A stretch of DNA of 64,000 nt, from contig NZ_JAGKTC010000001.1 of assembly GCF_017939625.1 (NCBI RefSeq), forward strand, positions 372,413-436,412. Reading direction: 5' to 3'. Within the stretch, counting starts at the first letter, position 1, and the number at the start of each line of letters is the position of its first letter. The notes beneath the pieces were generated by a model. That model was not told the origin of the DNA, did no database searches, and saw only the letters and a list, made by a program, of their open reading frames with translations. Below are positions 16,943-25,525 of the stretch, in pieces. This stretch comes from Pseudoxanthomonas helianthi. Its GTDB lineage: Bacteria; Pseudomonadota; Gammaproteobacteria; Xanthomonadales; Xanthomonadaceae. Position numbers and translations under genes: made by a program.

Positions 16943-18313
16943 TCATTGCACCCGGCGGCGCAGGTAATTCAACAGGTCGATGCGGGTGATCAGGCCGAGG
17001 AAGGCGTCGCCGTCGGTGACGATAGCCACCTGGCCGCGGTCGAACACCGGCAGCAGCGCCTCGATCGGCGATTTCACGTCCAGCCGGTCCAGCTTGCTGA
17101 CCATCGCGGTGGACACCGGGTCGCGGAAACGCGCCTCGTCGCCGTACACGTGCAGCAGCACGTCGCTTTCGTCGACGATGCCGACAAGCTTCTGCCCTTC
17201 CATCACCGGCAGCTGCGACACGTCGTAAAGCTTCATACGCTGGTAGGCGGTGGTCAGCAGGTCGTTCGGCCCCACGACCACGGTGTCGCGCTGGCTGTAA
17301 GGGCGCAGGATCAGGTCGCGCAGGTCGCCGTATTGCGTGCGTTCGAGGAAGCCGTTGTCGAGCATCCAGTAGTCGTTGTATTGCTTCGACAGGTACTTGT
17401 TGCCGGTGTCGGGCACCAGCACGACCACGTTCTTCGCTTCGGTCTGCTCGCGGCAATACTTCAACGCCGCGGCCAGCAGCGTTCCGGTGGATGAACCGCC
17501 GAGGATGCCCTCTTTCGCCAGCAGTTCTCGCGCGGTGTGGAAGCTTTCCGCATCGCCGATGGCGTAGGCCCTCCTGACCCGCGAGAAGTCCGAGATCGAT
17601 GGCAGGAAATCCTCGCCGATGCCTTCGACCAGCCAGGTGCCGGACTTCTCGCTGAGCGTGCCTTCGTTGATGTACTGGGCGAGGATCGAACCGACCGGGT
17701 CGGCCAGCACCAGTTCGGTATGCGGCGATTTTTCGGCGAAGCAGCGCGACAGGCCGGTCATCGTGCCGGAGCTGCCGCAACCGAACACGATGGCGTCGAC
17801 CTTGCCGTCCATCTGCCGCAGGATTTCCGGGCCGGTGCCGAATTCGTGCGTGGCCGGATTGTCGGGATTGCCGAACTGGTTGATGAAGTACGCGCCGGGG
17901 GTTTCGGCGGCGATCTTCGCGGCGAGGTCCTGGTAGTACTCGGGATGGCCCTTGGCCACGTCGGAACGGGTCAGCACGACTTCGGCGCCCATAGCCTTCA
18001 GGTTGAAGATCTTCTCGCGGCTCATCTTGTCCGGTACGACGAGGATCAGCCGGTAGCCCTTCTGCTGCGCAACCAGGGCCAGGCCCAGGCCGGTGTTGCC
18101 GGCAGTGCCCTCCACCAGGGTGGCGCCCGGCTTCAGGTCGCCGCGCTTTTCCGCCGCCTCGATCATGTTCAGGCCGATGCGGTCCTTGATCGAGCCGCCG
18201 GGATTGGTGTTCTCCAGCTTCAGGAACACCTTGCACGGGCCCGCGTCCAGGCGCTGGGCCTGCACGATGGGCGTATCGCCGATCAGTTCGAGTACGGAAG
18301 CGTGGATGGCCAT
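16943..18313 (-). CDS. Cystathionine beta-synthase with C-terminal CBS domains
   Basis: 456 residues. The N-terminal PLP domain carries ENTNPGGSIKDRIGLNMIE (PLP lysine in SIKDR), the EGTAGNTGLGLALV phosphate and substrate loop, and the GCGSSGTMTGL phosphate-binding loop. The C-terminal 120 residues form two CBS motifs (around SQRDTVVVGPNDLLTTAYQ and DVKSPIEALLPVFDRGQVA), the place where adenosyl compounds regulate such enzymes. Makes cystathionine from serine and homocysteine. MAIHASVLELIG was taken as start by family; ATG three codons upstream is possible. metB follows after about 70 bases. Confidence 0.92.
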   Translation of the reverse strand: MAIHASVLELIGDTPIVQAQRLDAGPCKVFLKLENTNPGGSIKDRIGLNMIEAAEKRGDLKPGATLVEGTAGNTGLGLALVAQQKGYRLILVVPDKMSREKIFNLKAMGAEVVLTRSDVAKGHPEYYQDLAAKIAAETPGAYFINQFGNPDNPATHEFGTGPEILRQMDGKVDAIVFGCGSSGTMTGLSRCFAEKSPHTELVLADPVGSILAQYINEGTLSEKSGTWLVEGIGEDFLPSISDFSRVRRAYAIGDAESFHTARELLAKEGILGGSSTGTLLAAALKYCREQTEAKNVVVLVPDTGNKYLSKQYNDYWMLDNGFLERTQYGDLRDLILRPYSQRDTVVVGPNDLLTTAYQRMKLYDVSQLPVMEGQKLVGIVDESDVLLHVYGDEARFRDPVSTAMVSKLDRLDVKSPIEALLPVFDRGQVAIVTDGDAFLGLITRIDLLNYLRRRVQ

Positions 18314-18369
18314 GCAGTTCATGTTCGGTGGCGGGGTGCGCGATTATCGCATTGCGCCGGAACGCCGGT

Positions 18370-18398
18370 AAAAAAAGCCCGCGCACATGGCGCGGGCT
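18370..18398 (-). terminator. Intrinsic terminator after the YdcH-like gene
   Basis: Read on the minus strand: AGCCCGCGCC, a 4-base loop, then GCGCGGGCT followed by a run of T. It lies about 60 bases after the YdcH-like stop and separates it from the cystathionine beta-synthase gene, both on the minus strand. Confidence 0.85.
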
Positions 18399-18459
18399 GG
18401 CAGGGATGACGCGGACGGCAGGGCCAACGAGGAAGCCCCGCCGCCCGCGACGATGGGAC

Positions 18460-18678
18460 TCAGTGCGGCTTGGATTCGTAGATGCGCAGCAGGCGCTGCT
18501 TGGCGACCAGCTTCTCGCGCTTCATCTGTCCCAGCAGGTTGTCGTCGATGGGCAGTACGCCCAATTCGGCGTCCATGACCTTCTTGTCGAGCTCCCGGTG
18601 TCGCTGGTAAAGCTGCTTGAATTCGGGGTCGGCCTTGATCAAGGCGTCGATTTCGGTCTGGGGTTGCCCTTCGAACAT
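18460..18678 (-). CDS. YdcH/DUF465 family small protein
   Basis: 72 residues, almost wholly helical: EIDALIKADPEFKQLYQRHRELDKKV is followed by the family's LKREKLxxKQ-type motif, here MKREKLVAKQRLLRIYES. Preceded by a strong ribosome site (GGAAGGAGGT, 5 bases from ATG), so it is a real, well-translated gene. Family function is not known; members are cytosolic hairpin proteins. Monocistronic, with a terminator downstream. Confidence 0.92.
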   Translation of the reverse strand: MFEGQPQTEIDALIKADPEFKQLYQRHRELDKKVMDAELGVLPIDDNLLGQMKREKLVAKQRLLRIYESKPH

Positions 18679-19038
18679 GTTGACCTCCTTCCGCAGGATT
18701 TATTCAGGCGCGAATACGAACGCCCCGGCCTCTACGGCACGGGGCGTTGGTCGGGGGGAAGAACCAAGGCGCGATGGACGGGTTGCCCGCATGCGCCCGC
18801 GCGGACCCGGGGACCGGGGCGGGGCTCCTGCGGAACTGGCGTCGGCGTCATCGTCTCGACTCTCCGTTCACCAAGCGGAAAAGACCCGCTTGGGGATATG
18901 ACCCTACTCCTCCAATCCGCCCCCGGCAAGCGCTGTCTCAAGTACCTCGTCGGCCCGGCATTGCGCGATCTCCGGAACGTGACCGGCGTCGCCGGGAAGC
19001 GCTAAATTTCCGTTCAAATCATTGAATACAAAGGTTTT
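18679..19038. other. Gene-free stretch with two hairpins
   Basis: No convincing gene. Contents: the promoter side of the YdcH-like gene; a 9-bp stem AACGCCCCG ... CGGGGCGTT at about 18720-18748 without a clear T-run; and an 8-bp inverted repeat CCAAGCGG/CCGCTTGG at 18871-18893. Short open frames on both strands have no start context or recognisable sequence. The OmpA-like gene ends into this region without an obvious terminator. Confidence 0.5.
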
Positions 19039-19935
19039 TTAAGGAGAGACCACGATCTCCACGGCACGCGCCTTGCTGCCCTTGCCCTGATCCGCTGCCT
19101 GCAGGCGGGACTTGGGAATCCCTGCCGCGGCCAAGGCGCTGCGCACGGCCTCGGCGCGGCGCTGGCCGGAGGTCTGCGCGTCGCCGTAGCCACCGATGCG
19201 GGCCTTGGCCTTGGGCACGGCCTGCAGGTAGGCGGCCAGGGCGGCGACGCTGTCCTGGCCGGCCTTCGACAGCTTGGCCAGCCCCGATTCGAAACTGGCG
19301 CCGCCGAGGGTGAACACCTCGCCACGGTTGTCGAACTTCGATGCCGGCAGCTTCAGGCCCGAGACCAGTTCGGCCTCCTGCCGCGCCAGTTGCGCCTCCT
19401 TGCGCTGGGCGGCGCTGAGCTTGGCGGTCTGTTCTCCGGCCAGCAGGTTCAACGAATCCTCGGCCTGCACGCGGGCCTGGGCTTCGGCGTCGGCAGCGGC
19501 GCGCAGCCGCTCGGCTTCCTCGGCCTGGATCTGCATCTGCATGCGCAGGCGCTCGGCCTCGGCGCGCGCGGCTTCCGCGTCGCGGCGGCTGACTTCGATG
19601 CGCAGTTCGCCCAGGTTGCGTTCGGCCTGGTCCAGCTCGCGTCGCGCCAGCGCGGTGCGCGCGGTGGTTTCGGCGATTTCCACGCGGCGTTCGGCCACGT
19701 ACAGCGCATCGGGCTGCTGCTTGCGCTTGGCCTGCGCCAGTGCGGCGATGGCCTGCTGTGCCTGCAGGCGCTCGAACGCAGCGACATCGGCATAACGCGG
19801 ATCGACCTGCAATGCCTGCAGGCGCTGGCCTAGGCGCGATACGTCCGGATTCTCGGCGGCCGACGCCGAGGCGGCAGCCAGCGCAAGACCAAGCAAAGCC
19901 AGGGTGGGGAATCGGAAGCGTTTTGTGTTCCTCAT
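19039..19935 (-). CDS. OmpA-family peptidoglycan-binding protein
   Basis: 298 residues. A signal peptide (hydrophobic LALLGLALAAASASA, cleavage before AENPD), then a long charged, Ala/Glu/Arg-rich helical region (about 60-190) predicted as coiled coil, then a C-terminal OmpA-like domain (about 195-298) with the conserved order of FESGLAKLSKAGQDSVAALA, the GYGDAQTSGQRRAEAVRSAL helix and RAVEIVV. Likely anchored to peptidoglycan in the periplasm. The start overlaps the DUF4398 gene stop by ATGA, so the two are translated together. Confidence 0.88.
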   Translation of the reverse strand: MRNTKRFRFPTLALLGLALAAASASAAENPDVSRLGQRLQALQVDPRYADVAAFERLQAQQAIAALAQAKRKQQPDALYVAERRVEIAETTARTALARRELDQAERNLGELRIEVSRRDAEAARAEAERLRMQMQIQAEEAERLRAAADAEAQARVQAEDSLNLLAGEQTAKLSAAQRKEAQLARQEAELVSGLKLPASKFDNRGEVFTLGGASFESGLAKLSKAGQDSVAALAAYLQAVPKAKARIGGYGDAQTSGQRRAEAVRSALAAAGIPKSRLQAADQGKGSKARAVEIVVSP

Positions 19936-20408
19936 GTTCCGTCTCCGGCCGGCGCTGCCGGAAGCGGTTCGGACAGGGGCGTATCCGGCAACGTGGTCGA
20001 AGGCAGCGCAGGCGGCGGCGATGGCGGCTGCTCGAGCCGTTGCTGCAGTTCCGCAATCTCGGCGCGACGCTGTTCGAGCTGGGCCCGAGCGACCGCTTCC
20101 TGGCTGCGCGCGCGGGCCAGGTCGGCATCGGCGGCGGCGCGCTGCGCCAACACGGCGGCCTGGCGGCGTTCGCTGCGTCCACCCTGGCTGGCCGTCTGCG
20201 CCGCGGCCAAGCCTTGCCGCGCGGAGGCGAGCAGGTCGGGTGCGTACTGGTCGGCATCGGCCTGGTCGGCGCGATCCACCGCCTGCTGCGCGGCCTGCAC
20301 TTCCGGCACGACCTGGGCCACGGCGGAGCCGGCGAATGTGACGCCGAGCAGGATTGCCATGGCCGCTGCATACCGCGAACCGGCGTTTTGTGCGAAGCTG
20401 AAATGCAT
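19932..20408 (-). CDS. DUF4398-type periplasmic helical protein
   Basis: 158 residues. Signal peptide with hydrophobic AAAMAILLGVTFAGSAVAQ, then the VQAAQQAVDRADQADADQYAPDLLASAR block typical of DUF4398, an Arg/Ala/Gln helical region and a Pro/Thr-rich tail. DUF4398 genes commonly sit immediately upstream of OmpA-like genes as here, with ATGA overlap; a joint envelope role is inferred. Start MHFSFAQNAG chosen for the signal peptide; a later ATG (MAILLGVTF) is possible. Confidence 0.8.
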   Translation of the reverse strand: MHFSFAQNAGSRYAAAMAILLGVTFAGSAVAQVVPEVQAAQQAVDRADQADADQYAPDLLASARQGLAAAQTASQGGRSERRQAAVLAQRAAADADLARARSQEAVARAQLEQRRAEIAELQQRLEQPPSPPPALPSTTLPDTPLSEPLPAAPAGDGT

Positions 20409-20504
20409 TATCGAAACCCGTGTCCGTAGGGGTGGGCGCGCGGTTATTGTCCGAAGCCGCCGGCGCGCTTGCAACGTCGCCGGCCACGAAGGGGATCATT
20501 GCGC

Positions 20505-21629
20505 ATGGATATCGGCTATTTCCTGAAGCTGATGGCGGAAAAATCCGCTTCCGACCTGTTCCTGAGCACGGGCGCGCCCGTCTACATCAAGATCGAAGGC
20601 AAGCATTTCCCGCTCGGCAACACCCCGTTGCCGCCCGGCACCGTGCAGAAGATCGCGTATTCGCTGATGGACGCGGGCCAGGTCGAGACGTTCGAGCGCG
20701 AACTGGAGCTGAACATGGCGGTGGCGCTGCCCAACGTCGGCCGCTTCCGCGTCAACGTGTTCAGGCAGCGCGGCGAAGTGGCGATGGTGATCCGTGCCAT
20801 CCGCCACGTGATCCCCAGCATCGAGGAACTGCACCTGCCGCAGGTGCTGAAGGACATCATCATGACCCCGCGCGGGTTGGTGCTGCTGGTCGGCTCCACC
20901 GGCTCGGGCAAGTCGACCACGCTGGCGTCGATGATCGACCACCGCAACCGCAATGCCAGCGGCCACATCCTCACCATCGAGGACCCGATCGAATACATGC
21001 ACCAGCACCGCATGTCGCTGGTCAACCAGCGCGAGGTCGGGCTGGACACCCACGCCTTCCACACCGCGCTGCGCAACGCCATGCGCGAAGCGCCCGACGT
21101 GATCCTGATCGGCGAGATCCTCGACGCGACGACCATGGAAGCGGCGATCGCCTTCGCCGAAACCGGCCATCTGTGCCTGGCCACCCTGCACTCCAACAAC
21201 GCCGACCAGGCCATCGAGCGCATCCTCAATTTCTTCCCCGAGGCGGCGCACAAGAACATCCTGATGAACGTGGCCCTTAACCTGCGCGCGGTGGTATCGC
21301 AGCGCCTGGTGAGCAGCGTCGACGGCAGCCGCATCCCCGCCGCCGAGGTGCTGATCAATACGCCGATGATCCGCGACCTGTTGCGCCGCGGCCAGGTGCA
21401 CGAGATCAAGCGGGCGATGGAAGAATCGCTGGAGGAAGGCATGGAAAGCTTCGACCAGTGCCTGTTCCGCATGGTCAAGCAGGGCAAGATCGAGATGGAG
21501 GAAGCGCTGCGCGCCGCCGACTCGCGCGACGGCCTGGCGCTGAAGTTCCGCCTGTCCGAAGGCCACAGCGGCGAACACGACCCGTACGCGCTGCCGACCC
21601 CGCCGCGGATCACCCAGGGCCTGGGCTGA
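20505..21629 (+). CDS. pilU: Type IV pilus retraction ATPase PilU
   Basis: 374 residues, secretion-ATPase family. PAS-like N-terminal domain (1-105), Walker A GSTGSGKSTT near residue 134, Asp box ILTIEDPIEYMH, Walker B ILIGEILDATTMEAAIAF and His box HLCLATLHSNNADQA. The PilU-type block (IAFAETGHLC) and the long C-terminal tail distinguish it from PilT. The usual arginine of GEIRD is leucine here. pilT is not in this window. Start MDIGYFLKLMAEKSASDLFL taken by family; divergent from the DUF4398/OmpA operon. Confidence 0.92.
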   Translation: MDIGYFLKLMAEKSASDLFLSTGAPVYIKIEGKHFPLGNTPLPPGTVQKIAYSLMDAGQVETFERELELNMAVALPNVGRFRVNVFRQRGEVAMVIRAIRHVIPSIEELHLPQVLKDIIMTPRGLVLLVGSTGSGKSTTLASMIDHRNRNASGHILTIEDPIEYMHQHRMSLVNQREVGLDTHAFHTALRNAMREAPDVILIGEILDATTMEAAIAFAETGHLCLATLHSNNADQAIERILNFFPEAAHKNILMNVALNLRAVVSQRLVSSVDGSRIPAAEVLINTPMIRDLLRRGQVHEIKRAMEESLEEGMESFDQCLFRMVKQGKIEMEEALRAADSRDGLALKFRLSEGHSGEHDPYALPTPPRITQGLG

Positions 21630-21640
21630 GAGAGAGGCTT

Positions 21641-21703
21641 GCGGGAGCGGCTATAGCCACGATGCCTTTCCCGAAAAACCCATTGCGGCTATAGCCGCTT
21701 CCA
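21641..21703. repeat. REPIN-like inverted pair, GGCTATAGCC core
   Basis: GCGGGAGCGGCTATAGCCAC at 21641-21660 faces its near reverse complement at about 21681-21703. It lies just after pilU and before the end of convergent maiA and may serve as a terminator. A lone copy of the same unit is at about 56678-56702. Confidence 0.75.
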
Positions 21704-21724
21704 CCAAGCCTGCGCCAACGCAGG

Positions 21725-22393
21725 TCATGCCTGTCCTTGCGGTGCGTCCGGCTGCAGTTCGGGACGCGCATCGGCGAATGCCGGCAGCGCCAGGCACGTC
21801 GCTTCGATGCGGGCGATGTGCGGGAATGCCGCGACGTCCACGCCGAAGCGGCGCGCGTTGTAGACCTGCGGCACCAGGCAGCAATCGGCGATGCTCGGCA
21901 CGTCGCCATGGCAATAGGCACCGGTGGCGGGCTCTTCGAGCAATTCCTCGAGCGCGCCGAAGCCCTGCTCGATCCAGTGCTGCACCCATGCGTCGCGCTC
22001 GGCCTGCGGCACGTTCCAGGTGTTCTCGAAGTAACGCAGCACGCGCAGGTTGTTCAAGGGATGGATGTCGCAGGCGACCAGCAGCGCCATCGCGCGCACG
22101 CGGGCGCGGTCGCGCGCGGCGACCGGCAACAGCGGCGCATTCGGCCAGGCTTCGTCGAGGTATTCGAGGATCGCCAGCGATTGCCGGATCGTCCGCGTGC
22201 CGTGGCGCAGCGCCGGCACCAGTTCCTGCGGGTTGACCGCCTTGTATTCGGCCGAATGCTGCTGCCCGCCATCGCGGAGCAGGTGCACCGGCACGGTTTC
22301 GTAGCGAAGGCCCTTGAGGTTCAGGCCGATGCGCACGCGGTAGGCGGCGCTGGAGCGCCAGTACGAATAAAGGTGCAAGGAATCCTGCGTCAT
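21725..22393 (-). CDS. maiA: Maleylacetoacetate isomerase
   Basis: 222 residues, zeta-class glutathione transferase. The N-terminal thioredoxin-like domain has the active-site motif SYWRSSAAYRVRIGL (SSxxxRVRI) and VNPQELVPAL; the helical C-terminal domain has the ADCCLVPQVYNARRFGVD block. Isomerises maleylacetoacetate to fumarylacetoacetate using glutathione, step three of homogentisate breakdown. About 98 bases after fahA on the same strand, so likely one transcript; hmgA and hppD lie 30 kb away. Confidence 0.93.
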   Translation of the reverse strand: MTQDSLHLYSYWRSSAAYRVRIGLNLKGLRYETVPVHLLRDGGQQHSAEYKAVNPQELVPALRHGTRTIRQSLAILEYLDEAWPNAPLLPVAARDRARVRAMALLVACDIHPLNNLRVLRYFENTWNVPQAERDAWVQHWIEQGFGALEELLEEPATGAYCHGDVPSIADCCLVPQVYNARRFGVDVAAFPHIARIEATCLALPAFADARPELQPDAPQGQA

Positions 22394-22491
22394 GGTCAGC
22401 CGCCCCCAACGGTCTGTCCGGACCCGTCCACGATAGCGGCTTCGCGATGCATGCCCATGCCTTCCGTCGCCGCCCTGCGCCCGCCGGGCGG

Positions 22492-23481
22492 CTAACCGGC
22501 CTGCTGCGGCTCGATGCGCTGCTCTATCGCGCCGAAGATCGACGCGCCCGACGCATCCAGCATTTCGATCCGCACCACGTCGCCGAACTTCATGAACGGC
22601 GTGCTCGGCTTGCCGTCGCGCAAGGTCTCCACGGTACGCTTTTCGGCGAAGCACGAGGCGCCCTTCGAGGTGTCCTCGTTGGCGATGGTGCCGGAACCGA
22701 CGATGGTCCCCGCCGATAACGGCCGGGTCCTGGCCGCGTGCGCGACCAGCTGGGCGAAGTCGAACTGCATGTCCACGCCCGCTTCCGGCGCGCCAAACCA
22801 CTCGCCGTTGATGTGGGTCAGCAACGGCAGATGGACCTTGTTGCCGCGCCAAGCATCGCCCAGCTCGTCGGGCGTGACGAACACCGGCGACAGCGCCGAG
22901 CGCGGCTTCGACTGCAGGAAGCCGAAACCCTTGGCCAGTTCCGGCGGGATCAGGTTGCGCAGGGACACGTCGTTGACCAGGCCGACCAGCTGGATGTGCG
23001 CGGCCGCCTGTTCGGGCGTGACCGCCATCGGCACGTCGTCGGTGACCACGACGATCTCCGCTTCCAGGTCGATGCCGTAGTCCTCGCTGACCACCTTCAC
23101 CGCGTCGCGCGGACCGTAGAAGCCGGCGCTGGTCGCCTGGTACATCAGCGGGTCGGTGTAGAAGCTGGCCGGCACCTCGGCGTTGCGCGCGCGGCGCACC
23201 CGCTCTACGTGCGGCAGGTAGGCGCTGCCGTCGACGAATTCGTAGGCGCGGGGCAACGGCGCGGCCAGCTCGTGGAAGTCCAGCGCGAACTCGCCATCGG
23301 CGTTGCCGGCGTTCAGCGCTTCGGACAACGCGTTGAGGCGCGGCGCCATGTTCGACCAGTCCTCCAGCGCGCGCTGCAGGGTCGGCGCGATGCCGGTGGC
23401 GCGCACCGCGCGGGTCAGGTCGCGGGAAACGACGACCAGGGTGCCGTCGCGGCCTCCTTCCTTCAGCGAACCGAGCTTCAT
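22492..23481 (-). CDS. fahA: Fumarylacetoacetate hydrolase family protein
   Basis: 329 residues. FAH fold with DYGIDLEAEIVVVTDDVP (metal-binding glutamates), the LVNDVSLRNLIPPELAKGFGF segment, SKPRSALSPVFVTPDELG and the GSGTIANEDTSKGASC motif. Cleaves fumarylacetoacetate to fumarate and acetoacetate, the last step of tyrosine degradation. First gene of fahA-maiA. A 14-bp near-palindrome 33 bases upstream of its ATG matches one beside hppD and the MarR gene. Confidence 0.92.
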   Translation of the reverse strand: MKLGSLKEGGRDGTLVVVSRDLTRAVRATGIAPTLQRALEDWSNMAPRLNALSEALNAGNADGEFALDFHELAAPLPRAYEFVDGSAYLPHVERVRRARNAEVPASFYTDPLMYQATSAGFYGPRDAVKVVSEDYGIDLEAEIVVVTDDVPMAVTPEQAAAHIQLVGLVNDVSLRNLIPPELAKGFGFLQSKPRSALSPVFVTPDELGDAWRGNKVHLPLLTHINGEWFGAPEAGVDMQFDFAQLVAHAARTRPLSAGTIVGSGTIANEDTSKGASCFAEKRTVETLRDGKPSTPFMKFGDVVRIEMLDASGASIFGAIEQRIEPQQAG

Positions 23482-23513
23482 CGAGACTCCAACCGCCTTG
23501 ATCTACGGGAATT

Positions 23514-23527
23514 GTTTCAATTGTAAC
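23514..23527. promoter_or_regulatory. Candidate MarR operator upstream of fahA-maiA
   Basis: GTTTCAATTGTAAC, 12 of 14 positions palindromic, lies 33-46 bases before the fahA start. A copy differing at one base (GTTTCAACTGTAAC) lies at 54263-54276 between hppD and the divergent MarR gene. Length and symmetry suit a MarR dimer. Binding is inferred. Confidence 0.6.
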
Positions 23528-23674
23528 TGAACTGCCGATGTCCATGGCAGGGCCGGAAACCTTACTGCAAGCCCGGGCGTGATGGGTTTTCCCCGGCTTC
23601 GCCGGTTAGCGAAGGGAATGCCCCGAAAGCCGCCGGCTCGGGCACGACTCCCCAACCCTCCGAGGACCCTTGCA

Positions 23675-25255
23675 ATGAATGTTTCGATTTTCGCTCGTAA
23701 CCCGCGCGTCCCTTCGGCCTTGGCGCTGGCCGTCGCCCTGGCGCTGCCGGCAGCGTGCCTGCTGCCCGTCGACGCGGCGCACGCCGGCGATGTCTGCGAT
23801 ACCGCCGAAGCCGGCGAGAACGGCAACGGTGCCCAGGCCGACGGCGACCGGGCGATTGCCTGCGGCCTCGGCGCCAATGCCCAAGGCGACCGATCCGCCG
23901 CCTTCGGCCATGGCACCCAGGCGATCGGCCAGTCGTCGATCGCATTGGGTTCCAATGCCTATGCGCAAAGCGCCAACAACGTCGCCATCGGCGGCTGGTA
24001 CGACAAGAACGGCAACGGTCTGGTCGAAACCGGCGAGTACACCCGCACGGTCTGGGATCGCGCGGTGGCCGTCGGTGCCGCGGCGCTGGCCACCGCCAAT
24101 GACACCACGGCCTTGGGCACCTCGAGCACCTCCTCGGCGGCGTTCGCCAGCGCCATGGGCGCGCAATCCTCCGCTTCCGGCAGCGGCGGCACTGCCACCG
24201 GTGCGCTGAGTTCGGCGAGCGGTGCCAGCGCCACCGCCAACGGCTTCTTCAGTGTCGCCGGCGGCCTGCATGCCTCGGCATTCGGCGCGGAAAGCCAGGC
24301 CGACAACGAGGACGGGACCGCTATCGGTTACAGGAGCAACGCCGGCGGATTGCTCGCCAGTGCGCTGGGTACCGAAAGCGAAGCCGCGGGCGACCACGCC
24401 ACCGCACTCGGCGGCAAGGCGCAGGCCAGCGGCAACTACAGCATCGCCGCCGGCGTGCAATCGGTGTCCAGCGGCCACTTCAGCGCCGCGTTCGGCCGCA
24501 TGGCGCGGGCCACCGAGGACGCCGCCACCGCAATCGGCTCGCAGGCGCAGGCCGGTGGCTATGCCAGCACGGCGTTGGGAACGCTGGCCACGGCCAGCGG
24601 CGCCAACAGCACGGCCGTCGGCTACCAGTCCGTCGCCGACGAGGACAACACCGTTTCCGTCGGCAACGCTAACAACCAGCGTCGTATCACCAATCTCGCC
24701 GCCGGCACCAATGCCACCGACGCGGTGAACCTGTCCCAGCTGCAGGCCGCGATTTCCACCGCGAACGCATACACGGACACCGCCGTCGCTACCGGCGGCA
24801 CCGCCGCCAATGCCTATACCGACGACAGGGAAGCCGCGATCCGCGCCGACATGGCAACCGCCGACGATGCGGTCCTGGCGGAAGCGAATGCGCACGCCGA
24901 TGCCGGCGACTCGGCCACGCTTGCGGCATCGAAGACCTACGCGGACAACAAGTTCGCGGCCTGGAACGACGGCTTCGCCGACTTCCAGCAGCAGGTGGAT
25001 GTCCGCTTCGCGCAAACCGACAAGCGCATCAGCCAGATCGGCGCGATGGGCGGCGCGATGACGTCGGCGGCGATCAACACCGCAGGCCTGCCGGGCCGCA
25101 ATCGCGTGGGCATGGGCGTGGGCGTGCAGAACGGGCGCTCTGCTGTTGCGATGAGCTACCAGCGCCTGGTGCGTCCGAACGCCAGTGTCTCGCTCACCGG
25201 TGCCTTCTCTTCCGGCGAAAACAGCGTCTCCGCAGGCGCTGGCTTCAGCTGGTAA
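23675..25255 (+). CDS. YadA-like trimeric autotransporter adhesin (first copy)
   Basis: 526 residues. Signal peptide (hydrophobic to residue 37, cleaved near AHA), a short N-terminal segment with two cysteines (GDVCDTAEAGENGN ... ACG), then a head built of about 14-residue YadA-type repeats (AxAxG..S.A.G) to residue 325, a neck motif (RRITNLAAGTNATDAVNLSQL), a short helical stalk and a C-terminal anchor of four beta strands ending AGAGFSW. An EF-hand-like loop, DKNGNGLVETGE, interrupts the head at 110-121. The long ESPR signal extension of many such proteins is absent. Start supported by GAGGA. A homologous copy lies downstream. Confidence 0.92.
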   Translation: MNVSIFARNPRVPSALALAVALALPAACLLPVDAAHAGDVCDTAEAGENGNGAQADGDRAIACGLGANAQGDRSAAFGHGTQAIGQSSIALGSNAYAQSANNVAIGGWYDKNGNGLVETGEYTRTVWDRAVAVGAAALATANDTTALGTSSTSSAAFASAMGAQSSASGSGGTATGALSSASGASATANGFFSVAGGLHASAFGAESQADNEDGTAIGYRSNAGGLLASALGTESEAAGDHATALGGKAQASGNYSIAAGVQSVSSGHFSAAFGRMARATEDAATAIGSQAQAGGYASTALGTLATASGANSTAVGYQSVADEDNTVSVGNANNQRRITNLAAGTNATDAVNLSQLQAAISTANAYTDTAVATGGTAANAYTDDREAAIRADMATADDAVLAEANAHADAGDSATLAASKTYADNKFAAWNDGFADFQQQVDVRFAQTDKRISQIGAMGGAMTSAAINTAGLPGRNRVGMGVGVQNGRSAVAMSYQRLVRPNASVSLTGAFSSGENSVSAGAGFSW

Positions 25256-25271
25256 GTCCGCCTGGCGAACG

Positions 25272-25397
25272 CGCGTGGGCTCGGTGGGCAGTGGGCCACC
25301 AGCGCGCGGTCGGCGACAAGACGGCTTTCACGGTCGGCGGCGCGTTCAGCGACGACGGCGAGAACACCGCGGGCAGGACTTCGGCGTGGGTTGGTAA
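25272..25397 (+). pseudogene. Remnant of a third trimeric-autotransporter anchor domain
   Basis: Between the two adhesin genes three short anchor-like pieces appear in order but in shifting frames: TRVGSVGSG (about 25272-25298), then AVGHQRAVGDKTAFTVGGAF continuing to SDDGENTAG (about 25299-25373), then QDFGVGW followed by TAA at 25395. Together they match the last strands of a YadA-type anchor. Two frameshifts and no head or signal region make this a decayed gene end, probably left by recombination between tandem copies. Confidence 0.75.
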
Positions 25398-25525
25398 TCG
25401 CCTTTCGCTGCACGCAGGCGAACAACCGGCCGGCGCCTGATGGCTTCGCCCGCCTTTTGACGGTTTTCCAGTGAGTGCCGGCGAAACCGGCGCGTTCCGA
25501 ACCCATCTTTCTCCAGGAGCATGCA

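Noticed and set aside
18732-18941. 69-codon frame upstream of the YdcH-like gene
   Set aside because: Pro/Arg-rich, no ribosome site and it includes a hairpin; no recognisable sequence.
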